From Echiichthys vipera (Eukaryota > Chordata > Actinopteri > Perciformes > Trachinidae): DNA of 64,000 nt. The stretch is from the NCBI GenBank assembly GCA_963691815.1, contig OY829655.1, forward strand, positions 13,104,279-13,168,278. Reading direction: 5' to 3'. Both the position numbers and the translations under genes were made by a program. The notes beneath the pieces were generated by a model, which did no database searches, was not told the origin of the DNA, and worked only from the letters and a program-made list of their open reading frames with translations. How positions within the stretch are numbered: the stretch's first letter is position 1; every line of letters starts with the position of its first letter. Positions 48,701 to 63,207 of this stretch are shown here, one piece after another.

Positions 48701-51653
48701 AAAATGTGTTACAATAATTACATTACACAAGATATATTACGAAAAAGATACTACTATTATGTGTCTGCTGCCAAATTCCTTCTCCAAGTATTTTTACTTC
48801 TTTATTCCCTTACTTTCATGAATGTTTCCTGCATTTATTGAAAAACAAAGCAAACCCTACTACAGTAGTTACCAAATCTTTTCTGCAGTAACCCCGATTC
48901 CCTTTCAATAGATAAAAATATTTTCATTTAGCGAAAGTTAATTTTAAGTCAATTATAAGATGTATTAAAAGTAAACATGTGATTCAACTCTTCAAGTAGG
49001 CTACCCTACGTTACTAGTCATTTTTTCTTGGGCCAGTCAAGTCACTTAGGCCTACCTGCAGTATCCTAGTATTAGTATTAGTAGTACCTAATATGTTTTA
49101 ATGTCCAATTTATCTAAACTGTTCAAAAGTAATGACAATGAATTTGTGTTATAATTATTGTTATTCAGTTAAATAACTGTGATCAAACAAAAATCAAGTA
49201 CCTGTCAATGTTTTGTTCTGGCCATTAGGTTAATTAGTGATATCAATCATTATCAGGCTATTGGCTAGCTAAGGAGTTGTGAGGAAATAGATTGCATCGC
49301 TTATTTTTAATCTTTGTTTAATATTTAAACTGAAAACATAAAATGAACGCAGACAAGTCAATCAAGTGATCATGTCTCAAGTCAAGTCACGAGTCACTTT
49401 AACCTCCAAGTCGATCAAGTCTTTTATTTTCTGTCAAGTTGCAAGTCACCAAATCTCAAGTCCACATCTGTGAGCAAAAATAAAAGTCTAATGAAGAATA
49501 TACTTAAAAAGAAAATGTCTGTGCTACTTTTGACAGCACACAGAGTCCCAGTCCTTCTGAATGGCCACCCACAGCTCATAATTTTAAGCAATTCAGCGTG
49601 ATCAGCGTACAACCGTTCAATTTCAGATGCATGTGCAGAATCTGCATGTTGTAACAGAGAAGCAGACTTATCACATTAATCCATATTATGCTTTCTGTCC
49701 TATTCTATCATGCTCCATCTTCTACATAATCAATCACACCCCTAATATAGCGTGAGGTGTTCTCTGTTCATGACAGAATGTTTATGCCTGTTTGAGTTTG
49801 AAGCTTTTTTCCATCTACACTATTTTACTGTGCAGCTGCAAAGTGAGGCTCTCTCCAACTCCTCACAGAATCTCTACACACACAGTCACTCACTGTGTGC
49901 AGGACATGTAAACACATTGCAGCACAGTGAGCAAACCATGAAAAAAGACCTAAATGGATTCCAGCCTCTTAACCACTCAACCACAGCAAGCACCACAAGA
50001 ACCTGTTGCTGTTTACGGCTTAAAGAGTTTCAGTGCAAACAATCAGATGCAGCTCCTGAACTGATCTGTATCATTGTGGGAATTAACAGCAACAACAGTC
50101 AAGGCGGCAGTAAATTGGATTGACAGCATGATCAATCTGCCTACAGGCAACCAAGTGTGGGAGGTGTAGGAGGTTCCTGGTGGCCTTACTGCATTTGGTG
50201 TGTTTCTACCCCTGAGTGGGATAAAAGAGGGTGGGGGTAGGTTGGTGTGGGGGATGGGGCAGGAAGAAGAGAGAAGGTCGAAGAGGGCAGGGGGAGAAAG
50301 AGAAGGAGCGAGAGCAGGAAGGGAAGCTGAACCAAAAGGAAAAGTCAGTGGAGTTCCCAGCTGTAAACTGGCTTATAAAAAAGAAGGCAAGTTAGATTGA
50401 AATAGGCTAGTAGGCCAGTCTGGATTTCTGATCCACCACACAGTCATGTTGGTCTAGAAACTGATTCTGACAAAATGTCTTAGTCCTAAAGAATCTTCCG
50501 CTGTCTCTCACACTGTTGCCTATAATGCAGCTAAAAGGACTGAAAAGGTACTTTTTAAGATGGTCGTCCAGGACAGAGATTACTTTGTCTCATTCATGTC
50601 TCATTCAGCAACTACAGTCCCATAAAGATTCTCTTCACAAGTACATTGAACGCAAAAGAGGCTAAAGTTGTGGGCCGGGCAGCTATCAATGAACTGAAAA
50701 CTTGCTATAAAGCACCGTAAAGCCAAGGGGAGCTGCAAATTCAGGTGATAATTCTCTGAAGGTTTATCACCACGGGTGTGCCCCCTTTAAATCACACATT
50801 TTTTTTCAAACTGTCTTTTGATACATTGTTATTTTAAAAAGGATTCATTAACTTCCTTTAAACTATATGAAAAAACTTTAATGCTCCCCGTTACCTTTTG
50901 CTGAATCTCAACATGCATTTATTAATTCCCTTCTTTTACTTATCTTCTTTTTATCTTATCTAAAAATGGTTTATATTTCCTTTACTTCATAATTTTAAAT
51001 GACATTTCAAATGCTACCTGGAACTGTGTATTCAATAAAACTGTACATAACTTTTCAGTGGCTAGTTTACAATGCAGACTTTTTTACCTGTGTGGGTTTG
51101 TGGATGGAATTAGTCTTAAACCTTATTGGTAGCGGTGTCTTTACCATCTACCCAACTTCTAATATGCACAGTACACTCTCATCATAACCAACAATACACT
51201 GATTACTGAAAAGTGCATTGTATTGATGAGTCAAAGCGGTGGAGGTTTGTCCACTTGAAACATATGCAATGTGGTGTCTGGTCACTTTCCGGACCGTAAG
51301 CTTTCCCGGGAGGCTTTTTAGAGACATGCGGCTGTTGTGGGGGTCAAATATGTGACCCCTGTGTTAAAGTAAGCTAAGAAAAGGTATTACGATTACATGA
51401 ATATATGAGCTGAAGGACAAACACACAGAGATGTTAGCTGGGGGCCTGAGCTCAATTATCAATTTAAGGGACGAGTCAAATTTTCTGGCTATTGCTTCGG
51501 ATTAGGGTTGGTTTCACTGGTTGGGTTAAGAATCGCTGTGTAATAATTAAAGACTTCAGCTATTAAAGGTATTGATTAAGAATTTTTGTTAGTACACTGA
51601 TTTCCCAGGAGGGTATTGGGCAAATCCCCATCTGAATGTTACAGCCCGCACAA
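48701..51653. other. Intergenic DNA, no supported gene
   Basis: AT-rich up to about 49,750, then mixed. Around 49,350-49,465 there is a degenerate run of AAGTC/CAAGTCAAGTCAC motifs of a type common in fish. 50,220-50,340 is purine-rich (GA-type) on +. No exon structure seen. Confidence 0.55.
49353..49465. repeat. Degenerate CAAGT-motif repeat
   Basis: CAAGTC, CAAGTG and GAGTCAC motifs recur about ten times within 110 bp without a strict period. Confidence 0.5.
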
Positions 51654-51831
51654 TCTCAGAAACCAATGGCTATATGTCTAACACAATTTAGCCTCTAGTA
51701 GCAATGGCTAATATTTCGGGTTTTCTGTGGTGAAGCCAGTGGCAGGTATTGTTTACGGTCCGATTAGCAACTTGAGAAGCGATAATGTGTCGGAGTTGAG
51801 AGATGCCGTCTCTACAAACAGATATCTGCAT
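51654..51831 (+). repeat. Dispersed repeat, left copy of an inverted pair
   Basis: CTCAGAAACC...CAATTTAGCCTC...CGATTAGCAACT...CAGATATCTGCAT. The reverse complement of 54,032-54,239 follows the same order of blocks with about 30 extra bases in the middle. Confidence 0.75.
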
Positions 51832-53190
51832 GAATGGAAGCAAGGGTTATGGATGGCTGGATGGCTGGATGGACAGTTTTTTTGGGGGCTGCAAAGGCTC
51901 TGAATGAAGCCCAGTAAACCAATAAAGAATTACATTAACAACATAATTACTTTGGTGTGATTCCTAATATTGCTTGTGAAAAGTAGTTCAACATTTTTGC
52001 TGCATTTCCTGTATAACAAATATTTTAACACATACTTTGTTCAATTTTACAGTTAATAATGGCAAAATGATGGTGCCTAAATGGTCTTGAAATGAATTTT
52101 ATCTCGTTCTTGCTGTCTGTCACTCACTCACATGGACGAACACACACTTGCACACTTGTCGCTTCTCCCTGCGGTGTAAAACCCAGCAGTTAGTGGCCAC
52201 ACAGGTCAAATGGACGCACTTTATCATGGTGAACTGTAGCCGTTTGTTTGTGTGTGTGCGTATTTATGTGGATAGTGTCTGCAGTGGTCAAGCAGATGTG
52301 GGCAGTCCCGCAGGTTTTCAGACAGACATTCACTGTTTGGACTGCGGTCTGCTGCAGCTGGACATCTGCTGGGGGGGGGGGGGGTTAGGGTTGGGTGGGG
52401 GTGGGGGGGGGGGGGGTGTTACACAAACAACAACTAGATTTACAGTAGACCAAGGTGAAATAAACAAAACTGATGGTATGGACTGTGCTTGCTCAGTTCA
52501 AGGATAGCCAGAAGCGTGACCGCCATGCAAAGTATGTGAGCTACCGTGTGAAACCTAATACTGAACAAGTATTTAGATGTGGAGTCGAGGTGGAAAACAC
52601 AAGTCTTTTTGTTTGGTGTGAGGAGATTTTCAAATTTGAGGATGGCTTACAGGACATGTTGGCTGACCACGTTGGTTTAACCAGCTTTAAGTGTGTTGAG
52701 GAGTGAACTAAAAAATGTTAATGCACCACAAGAGTTTATGTTTACGCGTTAATGAGTGTGATTATGAGGCGTGGGATTAGTATTTTGGGACCTTTTGCAT
52801 TTGAAAATGTAGAAACTACATTCTGCATCTGACTTAAGTATATTGTGGTTTCTTGAAACCCATGCAGTCTGTTCAAATCTCAATGAGACAACTATAAGAC
52901 TTCATTATTTAACTATTCATCTGTTGATTTATATGAAAAGTCTACAGGGGGTGATACAGATACTTTACAGAAAAGTCAACAAACATTTTAAATTATTTCG
53001 TTTTTTGCGGCCTTGTGCCCTCTATGTCAATATAAAACCACTGCGTCTTATGCAGTTACTCTTTAACTACTTACTGTTTTATTAGAATTGTCTGCTGTCC
53101 CACCACGTAAGGGTGTGAGGTTGGACATTTTGAATGCCTTCTTTGACCTTCTCCACTTTAAGTCTGGTTATCTGAGATTTAAGCAGCTAT
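51832..53190. other. Intergenic DNA, no supported gene
   Basis: Contains a short GGATGGCT run near 51,850 and the G-tract below. The frames at 52,148-52,706 and 52,843-53,085 show no recognisable domain. Confidence 0.5.
52369..52418 (+). repeat. G-rich tract with quadruplex potential
   Basis: A run of 13 G, then GGG, GGG, GGGGG and a further run of about 14 G within 50 bases. Far more than four G3+ runs are available. Confidence 0.85.
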
Positions 53191-53201
53191 AATGAATGAT
53201 A

Positions 53202-53513
53202 GTAGGGCTCCAAGGTGGTGTGGGGGTTAGCACTGTCGCCTTACAGAGAGAGGGTTCCTGATTCGAGTCCGGGCTTTGGCCCTTCTGTGTGGGGTTTGCA
53301 TGTTCTCCCTTTGTCTGCAAGGGTTTGCTCTGGGTTCTCCAGGCTTCCTAAGGTTAATTGATGACTCTAAATTGCCTGTGAGTGTGTATGTTTGTTTGTC
53401 TCTATGTGTCCTGCGATAGACTGGCGTCCTGTCCAGGGTGTACCCCGCGCCCGATGTCAGCCCCCTGTGACCCCGAAAGGGACAAGCGGTTGAAGATGGA
53501 TGAATGAATGATA
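53202..53513 (+). mobile_element. tRNA-derived SINE with RTE-like tail
   Basis: About 310 bp flanked by an 11-bp duplication AATGAATGATA (53,191-53,201 and 53,503-53,513; the right copy overlaps the simple tail). An internal polymerase III A-box-like segment lies near 53,215 and a B box GATTCGAGTCC at 53,260-53,270, one base off the tRNA consensus. The 3' end, AAGCGGTTGAAGATG followed by GATGAATGA, is the same as the end of the RTE LINEs in this window, suggesting use of that LINE's machinery. Confidence 0.8.
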
Positions 53514-53599
53514 ATGATTTTAAATTCACAGTGGTTCACCTGGCGGTTCACCTAATGGTGTTGCTCACAATGACAAACCCACAGTGCATTTTCTTTGAC

Positions 53600-54340
53600 T
53601 CTACAGTTTGATGGAGCTGTATAGTGATTTTCAGCAAATTGTTTAGCTGATAAAGACACTGTTGGCTACTTGTCCTGCACCAAACAACAGACGGACAAAG
53701 TTAGCGACTAGCTGGTGAACATAGTGGAATATTTAGAAGATAAAAAACAAGATATTTCCCTCAGGAAATGATAGCGAGACAAACAGAATTGAATCTCTAT
53801 AAACTAATTCTGCATAATGTAGAGTCTGTAGGCAATGGGACAAGATTTTGGGTGGCTGAAGCAGTCTGGTTTCTGTTTTGTAGTCCAAGTAGTATTTACC
53901 AATCATATTTGAGAGGGCTTTGGTTGCATGTGTAAACAGTAAACTGTCTGTGTGTATTTGTATTTGAGTTTATATTCATAACCCATCCACTATCATCTGA
54001 CAGGAATTTAGCTTTTCATTAGCTTTTTTAAATGCAGATATCTGTTTATAGAGACGTCGTCTCTCAAGTCCAATTCCATTCTCGCATCTTTAGTTGCTAA
54101 TCAAACGGTAAACAATGGCTGTGACTCAGAAGAGGAAGTCTTGGCCCAGATATCCACTGCCTACACCCAAAAGCCCAAAATATTAGCCGTTGCCCCCAGA
54201 GGCTAAATTGTCATCAGACAGATAGCCCCGGGTTCTGAGATTGAACAGAGCTAAAAGGAGAGTGAACGAACAAGCTTTCCATTCCTCTGGTGGACACAAA
54301 CACAACTCCAAATGAATGTTAATGTTCCACATCTGCTGGA
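53600..54340. repeat. Probable composite interspersed repeat
   Basis: Phrases such as AGATATTTCCCTCAGGAA (near 53,750) and AACAGAGCTAAAAGGAGAGT (near 54,245) look like parts of one common fish repeat, split by the dispersed repeat at 54,032-54,239. Identification is from memory. Confidence 0.35.
54032..54239 (-). repeat. Dispersed repeat, right copy of an inverted pair
   Basis: Reverse-complement relative of 51,654-51,831, ending GGGGCTATCTGTCTGATGAC and CTCAGAACCC when read on -. Confidence 0.75.
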
Positions 54341-54907
54341 TCTGTAAATAAGAAACTGCACGCTAACAAGTTTGCCATATTATCTTGTAAGGTAATGCTA
54401 TGTCAGTGTTTTGTACACAGCCAAAGGTATAGCAGGTTTACTCAAAAAACAAATGTACAGTTACTCCCCAACCAAAAGCTCAAAGGTAATAGAAAGAGTA
54501 CTACTATCAAGGTGAAACTAGCAAGTAGTCATGGCAACAACAATGGAGGAAAGCAGAAATAGACCTGACAACTGAAGCTAACCTGCTGAAACACAGTGGA
54601 TAAAAAACGTCTGATTGGCTGAGGAGGATTTTGTTATGTCAGTTACTTCAGACTTACAGCAACACATCAGGAGGAGTGATGGGTGTTGAATAAGGCAGAT
54701 TTAAAGCCAGCTGTAAAAGGTGCGACAAACAAAAAAAGACACACTCTATTCTATCCACTGTATGCTTCTTTATTAAGCTGTCTCCTGCCTCCTTGTGTGT
54801 GTGCGTTTGTGTGAGGGAGCTATGGGTTAGTGTATATATATAGCATTATAGAAGTATGTGTGGGCCACTCGTCTGACTGGGGGGAGGGGAGATCGACCAA
54901 GAAGTCA

Positions 54908-55064
<157 letters not shown>

Positions 55065-55136
55065 TGCAGGCAGCTGGTTTGTGTCTGTCAGTGCAACACA
55101 GAGAGCCTACAGTACTGGACTACTCTCTCTCACATA

Positions 55137-55179
55137 CACACACACACACACACACACATAAACACACGCACGCACACAT

Positions 55180-55212
<33 letters not shown>
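55137..55212. repeat. Interrupted CA microsatellite
   Basis: CA repeats with ACGCACGCACACATGCGC interruptions. Confidence 0.9.
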
Positions 55213-55214
<2 letters not shown>

Positions 55215-56029
55215 CAGTGATGAAAGAACGATTTATTTGGACCAACAGAGTGTGCGTTCGGTCCACTGGCAGGCAGCAGGAAGCTCACTGGCTGACATCT
55301 CAACTACTTGCACAAAACCTTCATAAGAGAGTGTGTGGCATCACAAGTCCTGGAATTAAAATGCACACAAAACATTGGATGAAAATAATAAAATACCAAT
55401 CAAATAAAGTCAAAGTTTGCATGGTCTGGGTGTAGGTCGGTCATTGTATTGATCAATTAAATCAACCTTATTAAGAACAATTGTTGGGATTTGTTTAGTT
55501 TTCATTGACCTGAAACATATTTCTATTCTGTAACTTGTTACTTATCAGCTGACAACATACAGCTATACTTAAATATCTGTGACTAATAATGGCCGGATGC
55601 TACAAGGCAATAAACGGTTTGGAAGGAATTATATCAGAATATATAAATCACAAAACTGCTGCCAGCTGCACTGTGAGGCTCTGCTTTGAGCTAAATGTTA
55701 TAACATGCTCACAATGACAATACTAACAGGCTGATGTGAAGCAGGCTGATGTGAAGCAGAAGATGAAAACTTTGAATGTTTAGAAGTGAGTATAGCACTA
55801 CTGAAATCCAGAATTGTAGAATTGACATGGTTGAAATATTGGCACATGGTGAATGAGTAACTCAATGTCAGATGAGTATATTAAGCGAGCCAGTGCAGGC
55901 CTTCATGTTATGGAGCCTTTAGACACGAGGGTCTTCCAGCCTGCAGGTCCCTGCTCTGATACTGATACTGTCTGCCAGATGGCAGCAGGGTAAACAGTTT
56001 GTGCACAGGGTGGCAAGGGACCAAATTTA
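55213..56029. other. Intergenic DNA, nothing recognised
   Basis: No repeat family, RNA or exon recognised. Confidence 0.5.
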
Positions 56030-56443
56030 TCATTTGGGCTTTCCACCGTGTGTGGTAGGTGTTCTGAATAGCAGGGCATGCCAGTGGTCTGCTCCACTGC
56101 TCTTACCAATCGAGCCTTTCAGTTGTAAGTGGAGAGCTACTAAATGAGAAATGCAACCAGTCAGCATGCTTTCAATGCTCTTTAAAAGTTTGTGAGGATA
56201 GGATAACTTCTTCAGGGTCAAAATAAAGAAGTGGGCCGTTCCAACCACTGTTTCTGTGTGAACAGTCCAGACGAGGTCAAGGAAACTCCTGACCCTCTCA
56301 GAAGGACTTTGACTCCCTGCCTGTATGCTTACTTTGATGGTTGTGTCATCTGCAAATGTTCTAATAATGCATGAGCAGTGCCTTGTGACATAGTTGTGAG
56401 TAAACAGGTGGCACAGCAGAGAGCTGGGGACTAGGGATGTCAA
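56030..56443 (-). mobile_element. Decayed LINE reverse-transcriptase fragment with FADD box
   Basis: The - strand frame contains HLFTHNYVTRHCSC, then RTFADDTTIK (the catalytic Y/F-x-D-D box), and later LKSIESMLTGCI, which resembles the ESILTGCI segment of fish L2/Rex1-like reverse transcriptases. The frame between is degraded and the fragment has no ends. Confidence 0.7.
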
Positions 56444-56821
56444 CGGCTAACAAGCACACACATACAGTAACCCCGTGTGTTGTTTCTGTGTGAGGGCTGT
56501 TCCTTAAAGAAGTTTGCAACTGGTATAACACATTTTACATTAAAAACATCTTGTAAAACCCTGCAGCTCTGATCACCAACTGACATCTTTCACAAACAAA
56601 AGCTATATCACAACTGAATCTTGAATCTAGTAACTATACTATCCCCCAGGCCGTCTCCCTGGTCTCTGCATACTCCCCCTGCCATTGCATGTCCATTTGC
56701 ACTAACATGTACATATATTTATATCTTTCATCTTGTCTTCTTTAGTAAATACTTTATATTTATTTTGTATTTTTCTGTGTTTTTTGTATTTTTGTGTATT
56801 GTGCACACAGAGGAGAGAAAA

Positions 56822-56885
56822 AATCGCAGTCAAATTCCTTGTATGTTTGCACATACATGATTCTGATTCTGATTCTGATTCTGAT
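56822..56885 (+). mobile_element. L2-like LINE 3' tail with GATTCT repeats
   Basis: CGCAGTCAAATTCCTTGTAT followed by ACATACATGATTCTGATTCT, the typical end of fish L2-like LINEs. The body may extend left to about 56,640. Opposite strand to the reverse-transcriptase fragment at 56,030, so it is a separate insertion. Confidence 0.6.
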
Positions 56886-59742
<2,857 letters not shown>

Positions 59743-60046
59743 GCTATCCGGCTGTTAAGTCTGACGTAACACCCTTTCAAAATAAGATTTCTGGGTCCAA
59801 ATGCTCCGTTGAAACAAAACAGACACAAAGGTCAAACATGTGAACCATTACATCACCTCTTTCGTCTGTTAAACAACTTTTTAAATGATGAGAAAGAGGT
59901 AAAATGACAATTACGTTGTTTTTTAAAAACTCAGATCTGTTCAAACAACGGGGAACATGGCACTGCGGCGTTGTAGAAATAAAAGGCTTGGACCCGGGAA
60001 TCATATTTTGAAAGGGCGTTACGTCACGACTTAACAGCCGGATAGC
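59743..60046. mobile_element. Complete non-autonomous terminal-inverted-repeat element
   Basis: About 55-bp terminal inverted repeats: GCTATCCGGCTGTTAAGTC at the left; the right end read on - gives the same start and then CGTAACGCCCTTTCAAAAT against CGTAACACCCTTTCAAAAT. Total 304 bp, no coding capacity. I could not find a clean target duplication, so the superfamily is open. Its right half also occurs in OR units 1, 3, 4 and 5. Confidence 0.85.
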
Positions 60047-60367
60047 TGGCCTGTGTGTCCAGTGTCCACGTTCGGAGCAAGCCTCACTGAACTCCTTGCT
60101 CCACTATTGTGCCACATCGTTTTTTGCCAGAGAAGCTCAAGGCTCTGAAGTGTGATATTCACTTGTAAATGTATATTATATGAATTTACATTTTGAATGA
60201 TGATTTTTGCATGGGCAATGCCTCAGTTGTCATACAACTCTCCTTTCCTTTTGATGGATATAAACAAAATGCAAAAAACACAAGTTCTTGGACTTGGTGT
60301 GTAAATGTGATTGGCACAACGTGAGGACATTTTCAAACATGTGACAATTTTTGAAGAAAACTAAGGG

Positions 60368-60640
60368 CTCAGAAAAAAAAGCCCAGTCTGCTCTCATTGG
60401 TCAACACTTACCGGCCTGCGTGTCTCAGCATCTCTGCACCGTCATTGCAGTCGGGGAATGACTGTACCAACACTGTAGCAGCCCTTTCTAGGCACAGTTT
60501 CTGAAAACAGGCTGTGTGCATTTCTCTGTTGGCTGACTGTTTTGATACTTTCACAGTATTTATATGGTACCTCGTCCTGCTTTATAATTAAGACATGGAA
60601 ACCTCACTTTTTACAATATGGAACCTTTAATTGAACTACA
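60368..60640. repeat. Possible fish interspersed repeat
   Basis: Phrases such as AGCCCAGTCTGCTCTCATTG and ACATGGAAACCTCACTTTTT (60,592 on) resemble ends of a common fish DNA-element relic. Low certainty. Confidence 0.3.
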
Positions 60641-61540
60641 CTAACTAAATTAACTCAGTTTAAGATTAATTGTTGTTTCCTAGAAGGTAAAACTTCCTGC
60701 ATCCATGGGAGCTTACTTGTGTGCTTGTGTGTGTGTGAAGATCATGCCAAATTACCCTGTGCCTACAATGTTTTTATCAGGCTCCAAACATGTGTTTCCA
60801 ATGTTCTTTAAATACGTTGTCTACACACACATACACACACGCACAGTACTTCCAGTGCCAGATAGTTCAAATTAAACCCCTCCCTTGTTGTCTGAGACAA
60901 AGTTCTTTTTTTTCTTCTTTTGGCATCAGTCTACATGTGAATAAAAACTGATAAAGACAGCAATGCAAAGCTGACTGTGGTTGTGTATCAATACCAAGAA
61001 CATTGAGTCGGATCTTAGACACAGACTACACAACTACAGACGTTAACTTTGGCAGATTCACCTGTTGAGAACAAACTAGTGCACCAGTGATGTCTATTTG
61101 GCTGGAAATAGGAGAACGTCAAAAATTACAATTATGGCTTATCTTTGTGTCTATACAGTAGGTAACTATAATTTGTATTTCAACAACTCAGGAATCCAAA
61201 GATAATTTATAATATTTCTACTTCTTCAAAGTAAACGACAAGCTCTCACATATTCTAAATCAGTGCATTATATTAAGTAATAGTTACCAGATATGGAAGT
61301 CGAAATTATTGTCATATTGATAGAGAAAAATAATCAGGTCTTTCTCTATCAATAGCAACTGGAGTAAATGTATATAATAAATATGCATGATTTGAATACT
61401 TTATAACCTCTAAGGAAAAGTTACAGAGTGCTGTGTGTGTCACCTACTGCTCTGCTCCTCACGACATTGTGGTCAATCAAACCGCTCTCTCAGACTTTCT
61501 GTGTCTCTGTGGCCTGGCTGCAACACTGTATGGTTTTATC

Positions 61541-61597
<57 letters not shown>

Positions 61598-62937
61598 CTC
61601 CACAGTCTTGTAAATCCAGGTTGTGTTGTTTCCAGCAGCAGTAGAAGTTTATGAGGGTTTGGACAGGGAAATACTGGCTGCTCAGGTCACGACATGGGGT
61701 TACCGTGTGCGTGTATGTGTGTGTGTGTAGTTTATGTGTGAGCATATAAATAATATGTAAGGGCTTTTTGAGTGTGTGTGTGTGAGTGGCTCACTGGTGA
61801 ATGTGAGAGTGCTTTGTGCGTGTTTGTGTGTTAAAATTGGGTACACGAAGATTGGAAGATGTGTTTTTTCTTTAAAAAAAAGAGATTCTTTTAGAGTAGC
61901 AGGTTAAGTCTGATTTTGTGTCAACTATAAATTGTACAACTTGGATTCAGTAGCTTGTTGCATGATCGTGCGGCCCCCATCTTTGCTTTCAGTTCTTTTC
62001 CATTCACTACAAATGCTATGTTACATTACGTCCAACACTTTTCAAGGCATGCTGTGTGTTTTCCCTGTCACCTTGTCAGCCCTAGTTTCCTCTCTTTTCT
62101 GTACAGTTGGAAAATGATTGTGCAGAGTCTTAAACATGTTCCAGAGAAAGGCAGATTATTGCCAAAGTTTTGTTACTGTTGCATAGAGATACAATTGAAA
62201 ACACAAGTTAATTTCAAAAGTCAGCTGATGTGGTGGGTTCAAGTTATGGTGAGATTTGTTTCAACAGGAACTGGTGAATTTTCAGTAATCCAATCTGATG
62301 CCGGTGGTTTGAAAATAGAACAGGATCAACAATCACGTCAGCAGTGATAGAGCCGCACTTCACAACACTGACATGTCTGTGTGGTGAAATTCAATATTAG
62401 ATTAGGAAGAAGAAGGAGCACATGCTGCATTTAAGACCCCAGAAGCTAATGCCAGCAGCTGTGATCTTTTAATGTCTTGTGTTCAGTTCCAAAAGAGCAA
62501 AAATGTTAGAACCTTTTTCTCTGGATTCCCTGCACTGGTTACTTTTTTCATTTTCCCCCCTTGTTTTACTGCTGACAGTAAAAGTCAGAGCCAAAACCTG
62601 CTGGACACTTTATATAGAAAACACTAAAACTGCAAATAGGAGCTGATCACGAACATGGGTGAAAGGAAGGGAAGGGAACGGAAAGGGGAAACGGATGTAG
62701 CAGTACAAGATCCATATAGACACAATGTGTATATCTATTAATGAAGGTTATATAATAGTATGGACATGGGAAAGGGACACATGGCTGGATAGTCTAACAA
62801 ACAGTTCAGCTTAAAGAGTCCAAATGTCCATCACTCAAAAGTTGCCCAAGGGGTTTGGAACTGTAATATGATTGAGGAGTTTGTTAAGTGACATGACGCA
62901 CCTTGTCAGGATCAAGAAGGACCACAACTATGATGAT
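60641..62937. other. Intergenic DNA or downstream flank, no supported gene
   Basis: Contains the CA repeat at 61,549-61,596 and loose GT runs at 61,710-61,830. Part of the right end may be 3' UTR of the - strand gene starting at 62,955, but I saw no clear poly(A) signal. Confidence 0.5.
61549..61596. repeat. CA microsatellite
   Basis: 48 bp of uninterrupted CA. Confidence 0.95.
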
Positions 62938-62955
62938 CTACTCTGACTGGGTCTC
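62938..62955 (-). CDS. Candidate terminal coding exon (ETQSE, stop) of an unnamed gene
   Basis: On the - strand TGCTGTTCTCTGTTATAG is a good splice acceptor (pyrimidine-rich, ending AG). It is followed in frame by codons for E-T-Q-S-E and TAG. It joins in phase 0 to the exon at 63,121-63,207 across a 165-bp intron. Only 18 coding bases, so support comes from the pair of splice sites and the matching phase. Confidence 0.5.
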   Translation of the reverse strand, partial: ETQSE

Positions 62956-63120
62956 CTATAACAGAGAACAGCAGAATGAATGTTTTAGTTTAAATACTTT
63001 TATAATTGGTAATGTATCAAAGTCACCCGTAACCCTTTTTGGGCATTGGTAGAGTGTGAGTCAGGAGTGGTAAAATCACACTAAAATGCCGTGGAGCAAA
63101 TGAGCAGATGTTCCACTTAC

Positions 63121-63207
63121 CTCTAGGTATTTCTTCAGAGGCTGACTCAGTGAACCTCCAGACACCAGACTCATGGAAACGTTGATGTAGTCTTTCTCTA
63201 GCGAGGA
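63121..63207 (-). CDS. Candidate 87-bp coding exon, penultimate, unnamed gene
   Basis: On the - strand the sequence reads TGCAG as acceptor, 29 uninterrupted codons, then GAG followed by GTAAGT, a perfect donor. The product segment contains EKDYINVSMSLVSGG and SQPLKKYLE. The exon is phase 0 at both ends and joins to ETQSE-stop at 62,955. The acceptor's pyrimidine tract is weak. I do not recognise the protein. Upstream exons would lie beyond 63,207 and mostly outside the window. No domain can be assigned to so short a piece. Confidence 0.55.
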
